This document shows, piece by piece, positions 14,555 to 26,400 of a DNA stretch of 64,000 nucleotides. The number at the start of each line of letters is the position of its first letter. Position 1 is the first letter of the stretch. The notes under the pieces were generated by a model. The model saw nothing but the letters and a program-made list of their open reading frames with translations. It made no database searches and was not told the origin of the DNA. Position numbers and translations under genes: made by a program. The stretch is from positions 186,001 to 250,000 of the forward strand of contig JAYKAV010001278.1 of assembly GCA_035582835.1 (NCBI GenBank), given 5' to 3'. This DNA comes from Phoebastria nigripes (taxonomy: Eukaryota; Chordata; Aves; Procellariiformes; Diomedeidae).

Positions 14555-14760
14555 CAGCAAACGAGAAGGAAGCCCGCATCCCTCTGCACAGCTCCACGCA
14601 GCTGGCAGGAAGCCCCTCTCCAGCTCTTTACTTCTGATTTCCTTCTCGGGGAAGCTGAGTGAGCGTGCTCGCTCTCCGAGCCCGCCTTCCCTTAGCACTC
14701 CCTGTCCCCTCACAGCCAGCCACACACATACACGTGTGCACACGTACGCACACAGTCTTT
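14555..14760. promoter_or_regulatory. CpG-richer patch in intron 2
   Basis: In an otherwise CpG-poor AT-rich background this interval has more than a dozen CpGs, including GAGCGTGCTCGCTCTCCGAG, AGCCCGCC and CACGTG. It may be a conserved enhancer, an internal promoter or a recently inserted sequence. No transcript evidence is visible. Confidence 0.4.
14717..14755. repeat. Imperfect CA/CACG tract
   Basis: An alternating purine-pyrimidine tract with CACACACATACACGTGTGCA and CACGTACGCACACA. It includes the palindromic E-box CACGTG and ends a CpG-richer patch. It is probably a mutated CA microsatellite. Confidence 0.75.
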
Positions 14761-17700
14761 CTTTGGGTGTCGTCTGTTTTCTTAATTAAGATTTTAACCA
14801 TTTTGGCCTGTCAATAGAAGTATGAACAGAGTTGGGCTGTAAGGCAATGCATTTGGAGGTTAAAGTTGGATGTCATGCAGCCACTAAAGTTTGTGTTTAC
14901 TTGAACCATGACAGATCCTGATCCTACTGGTCAGAATCATGCAAGATTTATGGTGATTTGTGCTAAAGAGACAATCACATTTTCCTGGGGGTTATGTACT
15001 TTAAGGGAAGAGCACACTTTTCAGTTTTCAAGTAACAAAACATGTAATAAGTAATTTGAGGCAGGTAATCAGGGCAATGATCTTCCTTTTTATTTTGTTT
15101 TCTTATGACAATATAAGCATAATACTGATTAAATAGAAATAATAGTTGGATTTGGGCTCCGGGTTTGCCAAATGCTGTGAACTGCTGTGTTATGCAGAGT
15201 ACCAAAGATTAAAAGGAGAAAAACATGACTAATGCAGTTGGTGAAACTAATACTGAGGTTCTTGCCTCCGGAGCCATAGTTCCTTGTTTCATGTACCAGA
15301 GTTACGGGGGAATTCATGAGGACAAAGTCTGAGAACAGGGCATGCAGGGATCTCTTCAACGAGGTAAGAGGACCAGTGGCTATTTTTAAACTCCACCGAT
15401 TCATTGATAACTCTAAAAGACTTATAGCTCTACTTCTACTAACAGCAAATCAGAATAAAAAGTGAGGCATATCATACACAGAGGATTGTTTGCCAGGAGG
15501 AACACAGAGAGACGGTGCTTTAGAAAGATGGCTGATAAAGCCGTTTAGCACCAAAAGTGAAAGTTGTCAGTGCAGCTATTCAAAGCATCCCTAGCAAGGG
15601 AGTACAACAGAACCTGCTTCCACCTCCTCCTCTTTAGCAAGCTATTGAGGTATTTCAGACCATGTTTCACTAGAGAGATATAGTTATTTTCCCCATGTAG
15701 GCAAGGTACTTACTTTTGATTTTTCTTGCTGTTGTCTTCTCTCCTCCATGTTCTTGTTCATTGAGAAGCATTAACTTGGCTCCTCCTTCCAGGAAGCAGA
15801 AGAGCGGTCGATTGCTCATGTTTGCACAAGGTCATACTGCAATCAGTGCTCCACACAAACAGAGCATGCATGCCCTGATCGATTTGGTCTCAGGAGAAGA
15901 TCTAAGGAAAAAATACTACTTTCATGACATCTCCTTGTGGACAGGAGGAATTGAGTAGGAACAGAAAATTATACAAGAGGAAGATGTCCGTTGTACCCAG
16001 CTTTGCATGACATATCTGGCAAATGCTATTGCACTGTGGTAAAATGCAGGAGGTCGAGGTTTTGATGAGAAACAGAATTTTAAAGCAAATGAGAGTACTG
16101 CTGCTTTGTAACAATGTCCTCTTTGTTCATTCTTCAGCCAGCATCCTCTGCATGGCGTTGCTGAGATCATCATGTATAACTAAGACGCAGTACAGAAAAA
16201 TGGATTATCATGTGCTTTGTCAAATGTTAACATACCCTACTCGGTTTCCAGAAAGATGGAAGGAACTCGCCCAGACTCCTCGGCGGAAGCACATTGATGC
16301 CTGTTCTTTTGTTGACACGTAGAAAGGATATGATCTTGTAATATGATATCCAAAAGGTGAATGACTGTCTGCAAGAGGTGTATGGGGGAAACGTACTTTG
16401 ACACTGACTAGCATCTCTAAGCTGGAATTTTTCATAAGTGGACTTCCATCTTGAGACTGGTATCTTTAGTGACACTCCAGAGAATAATAATCCACAAGTG
16501 CATGCTGAACTTTTGTGTTGAAGGTATTCCCTCACTGCTGATGATTATGGTGGTGGAGAGTGTCTTCTGAAGAGGAAAGATTGTGAGAATCGGACTCATA
16601 ATAAAATATACGAAAACTCCAAACCAACATTTTTCCCATGGACTAAAGCAAGGTTGTGAGGTTGACTTGAATGAGAAGTAAGTAAAAGTTCCAGGACCAA
16701 AAGGGCACAAGCCAGCAGCATTTATTCAGACTGCTGTTCAAATGCACCTGCATCTGTAGCTTGTAATAAGTTTGTTCCAGTCCTGCAGTTCATCAAGTTA
16801 TTTGCTTTCCCTTGAACTTTGGCAGAACATTGGTGTATTTGCTACATGTTTAACTTCTCTTTCTGAGGTAGCCTTCTCCAGAGTGAAACAGTGTTAGTTA
16901 AAGGTGAAGATAAGATAAACATAAAAAATACTCTCATAAATGGCTCTAGAAGGAATCGCCACCATGATACAACTCTCTCACCAAAACAGTAAGTGCCAAA
17001 AATACGGATGTTTAGTGTAACTGCTTCTTATTCCTTCCTGGTCCTTAGTTCCTGTATGTCTTGACTAGCTTAACCCACAGCTCTTGAATACAAAGTTGAA
17101 AGGGAAATCATAGTTGGGTTGATTTAATAGTGAGAGAGAAATTAGAACAGTGACAACAACTTCTGCTGGCATTTAGCAACCATTAGTTTGAGTGATTATA
17201 TATACTTACGGGTGTTAAAGGTGTTCAGGATTGATTTGTAGGACTTAAAAATGAGATCTTGGCCTTAGTGTAAGCTCACAAAGTTTGATTGAAAGTGTAA
17301 GAAGCAAATGGGGAGGGAGAAAAAAAGATTTCAGAGAAACTTCTGTACCAGAATAGCAAAATGACTAGCATCACAAATTCAAACATCATTGGGTGATCAT
17401 AAAAGCCAGTGAAATAAATTTTCTCCGAAATTATTTGAAAAAAAAAAAAAACTGTTCAGAAAATACTGTTTGAGTTTATTTCTAAATGTTCCATTAGCTT
17501 GATAAAAACAGAAACTATGTTATTTCAACTCTAACTTAGTTTTTTTAGTTTTGTTATTTTCATCAAAAAGCATAAAAATCCCATGATTTTTCATCAAATT
17601 GCAACTTTGAAGTGCTTTTAATCTAAAACCTTTTTTGCAGAGGTTTTCTAGGATTTTTATTTATTAGTCTTCATAGTTAAACCTTTAAGACTCAAGCTAA

Positions 17701-17894
17701 ACTTGAGTTTCCAGTGTGACGCTATGAAAAAAATCACTGATGATCTTGTGCGCTACAACAGTGTCGTTTGGTTTGTTTTTTAATCAAGACTAGTCATTAA
17801 AAAGAAAAAAAGTACTCCAATTCTCTGAGCAACTAGGTCAGCTGTGCAGAAACAAGCAGAAAGTTTACTGCTTCCAAGGACCTAAGTGGGCAGT

Positions 17895-17985
17895 AAAATG
17901 CCGGGAACAGAGCGCGCATCTGCCGCGGGCCAGCTCTGCAGCACTGCTGGTACGTCTGACCTGAGGGTCTCGGTGTCAGCTGAGA
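17895..17985. promoter_or_regulatory. Short CpG-dense patch in intron 2
   Basis: A cluster of CpGs within about 90 bp (ATGCCGGGAACAGAGCGCGC, CTGCCGCGGGCCAGC, TACGTC, TCTCGG), flanked on both sides by AT-rich, CpG-poor sequence. It could be a regulatory element or part of a noncoding exon; its right edge has AATGCAG|GTACTC, a weak donor-like site on the plus strand. Function is unassigned. Confidence 0.35.
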
Positions 17986-19349
17986 ATGCAGGTACTCAAA
18001 ACTTGTATCTCCAGCCTTGCATCAGAAAGAAGCAGATAGCTTTCTAATGAGGGGCATTGTACAGAATGAGAAAAGTTTAGTTTATGTGGAAATGTGTAGA
18101 AAAGTACGAGGTACAATAAATGGTCGAGGGAGTTGCCTTGCCACTTCTGACCCAAGATTCACATATCCGTTGCGCAATTTGAGTTCTTTCCACCACATAA
18201 ACACGACAGCTAAATAAAGTCAGAATGCCACGCTGGCTGAAATTCTCAGCTAACAGTATTACCTGGCTTTTCCTGTTTGTTATTGTGGGCAGATCATCCA
18301 ATATTACAAACAGATGCATCCCTACAGACTTGAACAGAATCACGCTAATTTGTCCTTGAGCACTGACCCTGTTAGGCTTGCCTGCCTTCAGCCTTAAGGC
18401 CTAACGCACAAAACACCGCTGAAAATTTAGGAGAGGTTGTGAGGTAAAATCCAACAAGGACAGAAAAGAGGGAGTAAAGATTTTTAAAATCCTAGTCCTG
18501 TAATTCTGTTTAAAATGGAGAATTAATTGCAAACTGTCTACCTGCAAGACAAAATCTGCAGTGCAAAGAACATTCTCTGTCCAGAACTTGATGAAAATAC
18601 TGAAGCCAGTGCAGATATTCTGACTTAAAATTGAGTTCTGGTTTTAGTTTCTCTTTCTTTCCCCTCTCTCCCATTCAACTGGGACAGAGAAAGTGGAATT
18701 CGAGATGGTCAAAATGTTACTTGGGTCATTATTTCACTCTAGATCATTACTTCCGCATGTTTTAATCCAATGTATTCAGAACTTCATTGCCCCCAGCATC
18801 TGAAATGTACTGCCTGCCTCAAAAGAAGTTTCCACATCAACTATTTAGATGGGCAAAATTCTATCAATTCATTGACTTGACTGGTGGGCTCTTTTCCCAG
18901 AGAGTGTACTCAGCATTTGAGAGAAAAAGCTGTCTTCCACCTGGTAATTTCTCATGACTACACCTCTTATTTTCTATCTTATGGGACTTGTAGGGTATAT
19001 TTGTATCATGGTAGCTCTGAAGGAGCTACTTCCAGAACTGGAAATCACATGCTGCAATGCATGCAACCCTAATTCTCTACGCGGCAGTGCACTGTGTCGT
19101 GTAAGGTATAACTGTTTTGAGCCCAGCCAGAGTTTAGGTCCAAGTGACTTCTAACATCTTATGAATCAGGTATTTTAGCATCAACCCTGTTAGACTTTGG
19201 ATCACAGGTGGCAAAAAGGTGCCACATGGCCATCCTGGCTTCCCACACACTGAAAACCTCTTCAGCATAACTAATACTTAATTCAAAAGGCTCCCCAGAT
19301 TCTGCTTTGTGTAGCTGGTATGTAGCATGGGAGAGATTAAAGACGACAA

Positions 19350-19620
19350 GAGCTAGACTCTTCTCACTGGTATCCAGTGGCAGAGGAGATGCAATCCAAA
19401 AGGCAATGGGCACAAACTGAAATACCAGAAATTCCCTTTAAATATAAGAAAAGCTGTTTTACTGTGAGGGTGACTGAGCACTGGCACAAGTTGCCCAGAG
19501 AGGTTGTGGTGTCTCCATCCTTGGAGATATTCAACACCCAAGTGGTGTTAAGCAGAGGGTTGGACTAGCTGATCTCCCCAGATCCCTGCCAGCCTCAGCA
19601 GTTTTGTTGATTCTGTGATT
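19350..19620 (+). mobile_element. CR1 LINE fragment, 5'-truncated 3' end
   Basis: This matches the 3' end of avian CR1 retroposons as I know it. An opening like AGACTCTTCTC..TGG and GGCAATGGGCACAAACTGAA is followed by TGTGAGGGTGACTGAGCACT, then TTGCCCAGAGAGGTTGTGG, TCCATCCTTGGAGATATTCA, GGGTTGGACTAGCTGATCTC and a terminal TTGATTCTGTGATT. The usual segment between the ATATTCA and GGGTTGGACTA blocks is shortened, an internal deletion. There is no coding capacity. It lies antisense to ZCCHC24 in the inferred intron 2. Confidence 0.92.
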
Positions 19621-21139
19621 TAATATTCCAGAGTCACGTGGAAGATTTCCTGTAAAGTACCTGTGTTCTGAAGAGTAACGGGGAAAATAAAAGTGGTATT
19701 TAGTATGAACAGAGGGGAGGTTTGTAAACACCAGGGGTTTTTCAACTTTAAAAATTTCATGTGGATGTGCTGAAGACCCCATTTCTTGATTTATTTATGA
19801 CTGCAAAAGTACATGAGACTAGACTTTGAAGAGGACTGAGTGCATGACAGATTATTCTTTAAATATCTACTGATCTTTAGTGAATTGTCTTCAACCATCT
19901 TCACTTTTTACAAAAATTTGAGCTAACACATTTCCTGGTACAATATTTCTGGAAAACCAATATTGCTATTTTTGTTGTACAGAACAATATCATGTGAGTT
20001 TAGTAACCAGCCATAGTTAAGCAACAAACCTGAATGTTAGAATACTGGTAATCTAGCTGCATGTTAAAACTATGTCAGACTGTTCAAATTCAACTAAAAA
20101 CAAACTCCTTTCCCCCAAATTGATCATAAATGAAATGAAAATAGACTGATGTCCTATATTGTGTTCTGTAGGATAGTTGTCTAGTTCTACCTGTACAAAA
20201 TGAGGCTACACTAGCAGAAAAGGCTCAGCTACATGTCGTGGAACACCAGTTCTGTATTCTGTGGATGTTTATCAGATCAGTCCATGTAATTTACTCCAAC
20301 AGAAAAGTCAGGGAGGGCTTAAGAGAAAAATCAGCTCCAAGAAGATTTGTCTTCTGGAGATGTACAGTATGGTACTATTACAGTGTCCAAATTCAGTTAT
20401 TCATCCCGGCTAGGACTGCCTTAAGTGAGAAGGAATCACGAATCGGGTTTTTTAAGAAGCAGTATGGAATACATCAATTTTACAAGGAGACAGTGAATAT
20501 TCACTGCTGGATATTCAACTGCTGGCTGACAGTCTGACTTATGGAGTCCTACTAAAACCTACTATGGGCTTTTTCAAGAACTTCAAGTTGCTTTTCCATA
20601 GATCTAAATCTATAGATTTAACTCTTGGGGCTCACTGCACTTTGGCTATGTTCCTTGCTGTAACATAACCACCCAAGGTATGCTAAAAATATCCAGAGAT
20701 GAAACCACTGTGTCTTAACTTGCAAGATGTGCTAAGCAGATAAACAACATGTTTTCTAGAGTGATTAATAAAATGACAGTGATGAAAGAAATGACAGCCA
20801 CTGGAGATTAAAAGAGAAAAATATCAGAAAAAAAGGCTGAGTTAGGAAAAGCTAGATAAGGCTTGTGTTTCTGGGAACTGTATGGAAGGAATACAAGAGC
20901 TGCACTTTCCGTTCCCCATTACCTCTGTTTCGGTGTGCCAAATATCCATTCTTCAGCCTTAATTCTCCTACATCAATGGAAGGCACCTTGGAAAGGAGAC
21001 TGAATGGGTCAAAATATTGATCTTAGATACTCTGGAAAAGGAATGAGGGATTTAACTGTAGCAGCTGAATAAGGAGGGGAATTGATTGGGAAAGAATCTC
21101 AAGAATGGAGGTGAGATAAAGAGGAGGTATGACAGGATG

Positions 21140-21320
21140 CAGAACATGGGGTCAGCAGGGTCAGACCCTCTGTCCGTACTCCAGTAATTCTGCTGGAGCA
21201 AGACAATAGCCTGTCTCTGAAGGCTGACCATCCAAAGTTGCTTATGTCTGTCTCCAGCTCCTACTGAAAGAAGTAGGTCTTTTCCACAGACGTAGATGGG
21301 AGTTAGACTAAGTCCTTATT
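21140..21320 (+). repeat. Ancient sauropsid dispersed repeat, fragment
   Basis: The segment beginning GGGTCAGCAGGGTCAGACC, with later TAATTCTGCTGGAGCAAGAC and AATAGCCTGTCTCTGAAGGC blocks, resembles a repeat I know from turtle and crocodilian genomes ('..CGGGTCAGACCA.AGGTCCAT..CCTGTCTC..'). It is highly diverged and noncoding. I cannot assign a family name. Confidence 0.45.
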
Positions 21321-23323
21321 TAACTAACCTTAGGGTGATGCTGTACACTGCCCTCTGATTATTTTTCAACAGCTGGCAGTCTTCAGGCAACAGCTGTCTT
21401 CTCACCTCTCACACTTCCCTGGCTCTTATCTCTACTAGCTTCTGCTTTTGGCCCTTATCAGCCATGAAATGTATTAGGGGCTCGTAAGAGAAGACTATAG
21501 GGTAGAGAGAAAAGACATGATAAGAAATGTTTATGAGGAGTGATGCTTTCATAAGATACTGCTCTTCCTCCTGAGAAAGATGGGCAAGGTCCAAGGGACT
21601 GCACTGAGGTGGTTTGCATCCTTCGTGGAAAGGATCACTCAGTCTGCCCTCCCCAAGAGCAATTACCAATTACAGCTCTGCCACTAGTCCCCACTGTGGT
21701 TTCTGTACACACTGATCCTGTTGAATCTCTGTGTACAACCACCAGATGAACCGGTTAAAACAACACAGGCTCTAATGCAAAGTCTGCAGACTGCACCCAG
21801 CTCTAACCATCCATCATCACAAGTAATCACCAATGTGAACCAGGGTTCAGATAAGACCAGCTCATGAATAATGAACAGCTTGATAACCTGGGCCAAATAC
21901 ATAGTAGTGAACAAGTACTTTGAGGTGCCTGTAGCTACAGAGTGGTTCCCTTCATAGGAGGCACAAATGTTCAATAGCTCTGTTCAGTTTGACAGCAGAG
22001 AGCTCTGGAGTCTGTGCTAAACTACAACTAAGCAGCATCCATGAGTAATTCTGCCATTTCCTGATGGTCGGAAGATTTATCTCCATCATAATAGGGATAA
22101 CCACAGTCCTCCATGGAAAACAGTACAACATTCACAGATGGGAAGCTGTGGCATTTGAAAACCCCAAATCTACAGAATGCTGTATTACATCTCAACAAGT
22201 ATGGTTACAGGACTTTTGCATCAGAAGTAGCCTGGGCTAGCTGGCCCGGAGCAGAGGCAGAACTTGCCCAGGTCTGCAAGAAGCGTGGTCAGACATGTCT
22301 GGGAGAGGTGCAGCTGTTGAGAGAAGGCCACTTCTGTCAACTGCTCTGCTTTCTGGCACAACGGAAACTTCTTCCAGCAGAGCAGTACTCATTAGTAGGC
22401 AAAGGGGAGCTTTCCTGGGTTACAAGCTGAGCTGAGACAATGTTACATGCTCTCATAGGAACTAAAGCTCACCAGGAACCTTCTCCCATTCCAAGTGCAA
22501 GGTACATATATCTGACCTCATTTTTCTGATGTTTAAGGAAAACAGTTACTAAACAGAAACACTACATTACATGCACAAGACTGACCCTGGGACTGGGAGA
22601 GCAAACCACAAGCGTACGTCTTGAGAACACTCAGATGCTAAATTAGATGAAAGGGGAACAGAAGTGAACAGAACAGACCAGAGTGACTGAGAGGGAGCTT
22701 TCCTTCACGGTAAGGCCATCAACCCACCATCCACAGATCAGGGAAGTGCCTGTGTAGAAGAGAAGTCTGCTGTCGCAACAGAGTTGGCAGAGCAACCTAT
22801 AAAACTTTTCTCTCTATCTTGTCAATCTAGAGGAGTGTGGCTGTGGAAACGTAGATGCAAAAGTAGCATAAAAGCAACTTTGTGGCTTGTTCTAAGTCAA
22901 ATACAGTTGAAATGAGGGAAGCTTGCAATGCCTCACAATCTGTGCCTATGGAAACACACCTCTTGGAGTCAAAGCAAACCCTGATGCATCCTAATGTTAT
23001 TGGAAGTCCAGAAGACACCACTTTTATTTGAATTATTCACTTGTCTGAAAATTACTGGGAACATTCCTTTGAATTAGTCACATAAAAAGCTCGAGTAAAA
23101 TTGATTTTGGTTAAGTATTTCCTCTAAAAATGAAACAAATTTCTTTTTCCAATTGGCTACTTGGCCCAAGTCTTTTGGTACAGAAATTTCTGACCCCTTC
23201 CTCTCAGGTGTAAGGTGTAATAAATTTCAAGGATTATGATACATTCCAGAAACAAAAAATAGTAGAGAGAAGGAAAAACTGCAAAGCTTCAGTTGTAGGA
23301 AAGACTGGTCTGCTCTGTCTAAA

Positions 23324-23490
23324 GCTTAGGTTTATGGTCAGGGTTGAGACAAGGAGAAAGCCTAAAGCCAAAGAAGCTGAGGGCTGTGAAAAACTTGTCC
23401 CCTGAGGATAAGTCTTGGTCTTGGAAAGGGCTTGGGCAGCTTGTGTACAGCTCAACCTAGAACTAGGGTTAGGCTTAAGGTGAGGGTTGA
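23324..23490. repeat. Pair of related 24-bp direct repeats with a TTAGG core
   Basis: The segments 23324-23347 and 23467-23490 are identical at 20 of 24 positions and lie 143 bp apart (start to start). Both contain TTAGG and end AGGGTTGA. They look like relics of a minisatellite or chance similarity in a G-rich region. The interval between them is not itself repeated. Confidence 0.5.
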
Positions 23491-26400
23491 AAGAGAGGAT
23501 GCCCAGAGTCACAGCTGTGAGATTCTGCAAATAATCCTCCAAAGTAAACTGGGGGCTGACATTATAATTTCTCCTCCCAGGTTTATTGAGTCTGTGAAGC
23601 GATTGGGACCCTGAAATAGCAAAGCCAAAGAATAAAACAATTTAGTAATTTACATCACATTACTTTTTTTATTTCTGACACAGAACTGCTATTTGTGATG
23701 CTCAGTGTAATTTTTCAGTAGCAGCACTGAATTTGGGATATACTAGGTCTGCTTAGGTCTCAGAGTAACTGATAACATAACCACTCAATTTCTTCTCACT
23801 TTTCCACCAAGAATCTTGACTCGCTATCAATTTTACCTCCAAACCATCCCCCTGCTGCCCTCTGCTCTCTGAAAACACACTGAAATCTAAAGTTTCAGAC
23901 ATTCTAGGAATCTTTCGTGATTCTGTTTTTTCCAATCTCTGAGAAACCTGATCCACCAGATGGGTGGGAGAGCTTATTGTTTTTTCGTCTGACATCTGGA
24001 TTTCATTAACAGACTCATGCGTGCTGAATCAGGAATGGGAGCTCAGAAGAAAGCAGATGAGAGTTAAAATTATGTTAATGCTAAAAAAAAAAATGCCCCG
24101 TTCTCCTCTCCAACTTTGCAAACAAACACAAAATGTGAGTCACATTGTGAGCTCAGCATAAACAGTACAGCCCTTATTTGCTGTACCCACTTAACGCTAA
24201 TATTGGATATATTGTGCCTCAAGCAGCTATAGAGGAGAACATTGTATTATTTACTTATATATGTCAACATTATTTAAAAAAAAAGCCTTTCCAATAGTTT
24301 CACATTAATACCACCACTTTTCAGGTTTATAGTAAGTGTCTCCTGTCTTCTATTTAAATAGATTCAGTATAGTATGCAAGGAAATAATTTATCACAAACC
24401 AACCATAAAATTACAGTTAAGACTTGCTGCTCAAGAGACTGCTGTAAATGATACCAGCAAGAGAGACAATTTTTTTAAAGTTTAACAGGAGTGTTAGCAG
24501 TGGCCTGAAAGTCAGACTGTTACTAATTACCATAGCTTTATTACTGAACAGCAGAAATAGTAATACAAGCAGTAACCTTGTTACAGTGTCCTGTACATGG
24601 TGCTGTGCTAACAACCTCTGTTGTAGACTGTTAGATCTCATCTTATTTGCTAAGGCTTATGGCTGCAAGCATACAACATCCATCTTCACAGCCCACCTTA
24701 TCCTTGCTCTCCCTCCCCAGCGCACAAGGACCTCTGGCTCTCAGACCACGAGTGCCATGCTACCTGGTCAGAGATCCCTGTCTTCTGAGGGCACTAAGCG
24801 GAGATGAGGAGACTCGAAGTATCATTTGTGACTGGCTCACACAGAGGAAGAGGGATCGACAAGAAGCTTTCGGTTGTGTTTTAGAAAATCAGATGGGTCT
24901 AGGATAAGGAATCAAACAAAATTACAAAATGGTGAAAAGCTGAGAGGGCAGAGTGATTACAGATACTAGAGAAAAGCTGAATGTGAAGTCAGGCCTTCAC
25001 ACTCCCCTGCAAGTCACCTCAAGAAAACTTCACACATCATTGAAACAGGCCTCTGTCCCCTCTTCAGAGCTTCAGCCTACACATTTGATGTCCACATTAC
25101 ATCACGTAGGATACAACTGTGTAATATACTTAGACTAGCAGAAAACTGATAGAAACTTTCGGTCGCTACTGCAAAAATGACTAGCACGCTCTAAAACCAG
25201 AGTATGGTTAGTTTTAGATGTGTAACAGCACTCTATGCTGTCTCAGGAGATATGGATATCACCTATCCTGAGAAAGTTATAAGCCTGTGACAGGTGGATA
25301 TGTATTTACCTGTCATAGCCATATAACAATCTCACGATAGGAATGAACCCCTAAATTTACATAAGTAACCATTTTCAAGGAAACCTGAAAATTCCTGGGC
25401 TTGATTCTCTACTTTCCCATGTTTTGTGTAAACACTTTGACAAGTAGCAAGCGCAGCACAAAAGCCAGCGTGACCATTTTGGTGGTGGCTTGTCCTCATG
25501 TAAAGGGTACATGGCCCCGGGGACATCTGACGTTACAGAAGTCATGATTCTTGGTAAAAATGATGAAGACAGCTGTGCAGTTTTGTCATTTAGCTGTAAT
25601 CTATTAAACTTCTTAACCAGGATTTGCAGAAATCTGTTTTAAGTAGCAGAGCTCTAACTTGCATTGAGAAATACAAAATGCAGGTCTGGAATGACTACAA
25701 TGAAGTTTTGGTTTTTAAAACTATTTAAACCAAAGCTGCCTTTCTACCTTAATGATGAATCTCCTTCAGTCTTCTGGGAAAGCCTTGTTGTTTGCCATTT
25801 CTTTGAAAGGAGCCTTTCTCTCCCCTACTTTTTGCTCTTCTAATTTCCTCAACTGTGTAATCAGGCATTTAAGAGGAAGAGTAACATGACTGCTATATAG
25901 AACCATCTCAGAGGTTGTCTCTGCTCTCATGAAGTCTCCTGAAAGTGACTCACCCACGTAAGACCCATGGGGCAGTGTTTGGGAGGGCTGAGTGTACACT
26001 TGGGCTGGGTGTTCTTGGCTGCCAGGTGGTGTGGGTACACTGGCTCAGGTGGAAGTATTGATTTGTCTGTGCTGTTACAGAGTTTTATCTATAGTTGCAC
26101 ACCTGCAACGTGGGTTAAAATTAGAAATGGACTTGAAACCAGTATTTTGTATATGAAACCCTTGAACCTGGGAAATTTTCAGTGTTACTCTGAACTCATG
26201 TCCAAAACTACAGCTTGAGACCACGTCTAAGCGTAGTTGAAATGTGCTCTTTCTTTGCAGAATGAAAAAGGAGTTGTTTACAGGGCTCAGTAATACAGAA
26301 GCTCTCAAAAGGTGCTGCTGTACTCCTATGCACCTTTCTGCACAGTCAGAGAATGAGTTAGAAACAAAAAGTAGCAAGTATCTTGTGGAAAATCAAGACA

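Noticed and set aside
20585..20665. Minus-strand codons reading ..AKVQ-stop, suggestive of the ZCCHC24 C-terminal end
   Set aside because: The preceding residues do not match the expected Gly-Tyr-Tyr-Cys-Arg context and there is no Cys-rich block upstream; coincidence.
23950..23970. CTCF-like CCACCAGATGGGTGG
   Set aside because: It lacks the usual C after GG in the core and has no supporting flanking bases, so it is too weak to list.
24448..24807. 119-codon plus-strand frame
   Set aside because: Thr/Ser/Leu-rich translation with no family resemblance and no convincing splice or start context.
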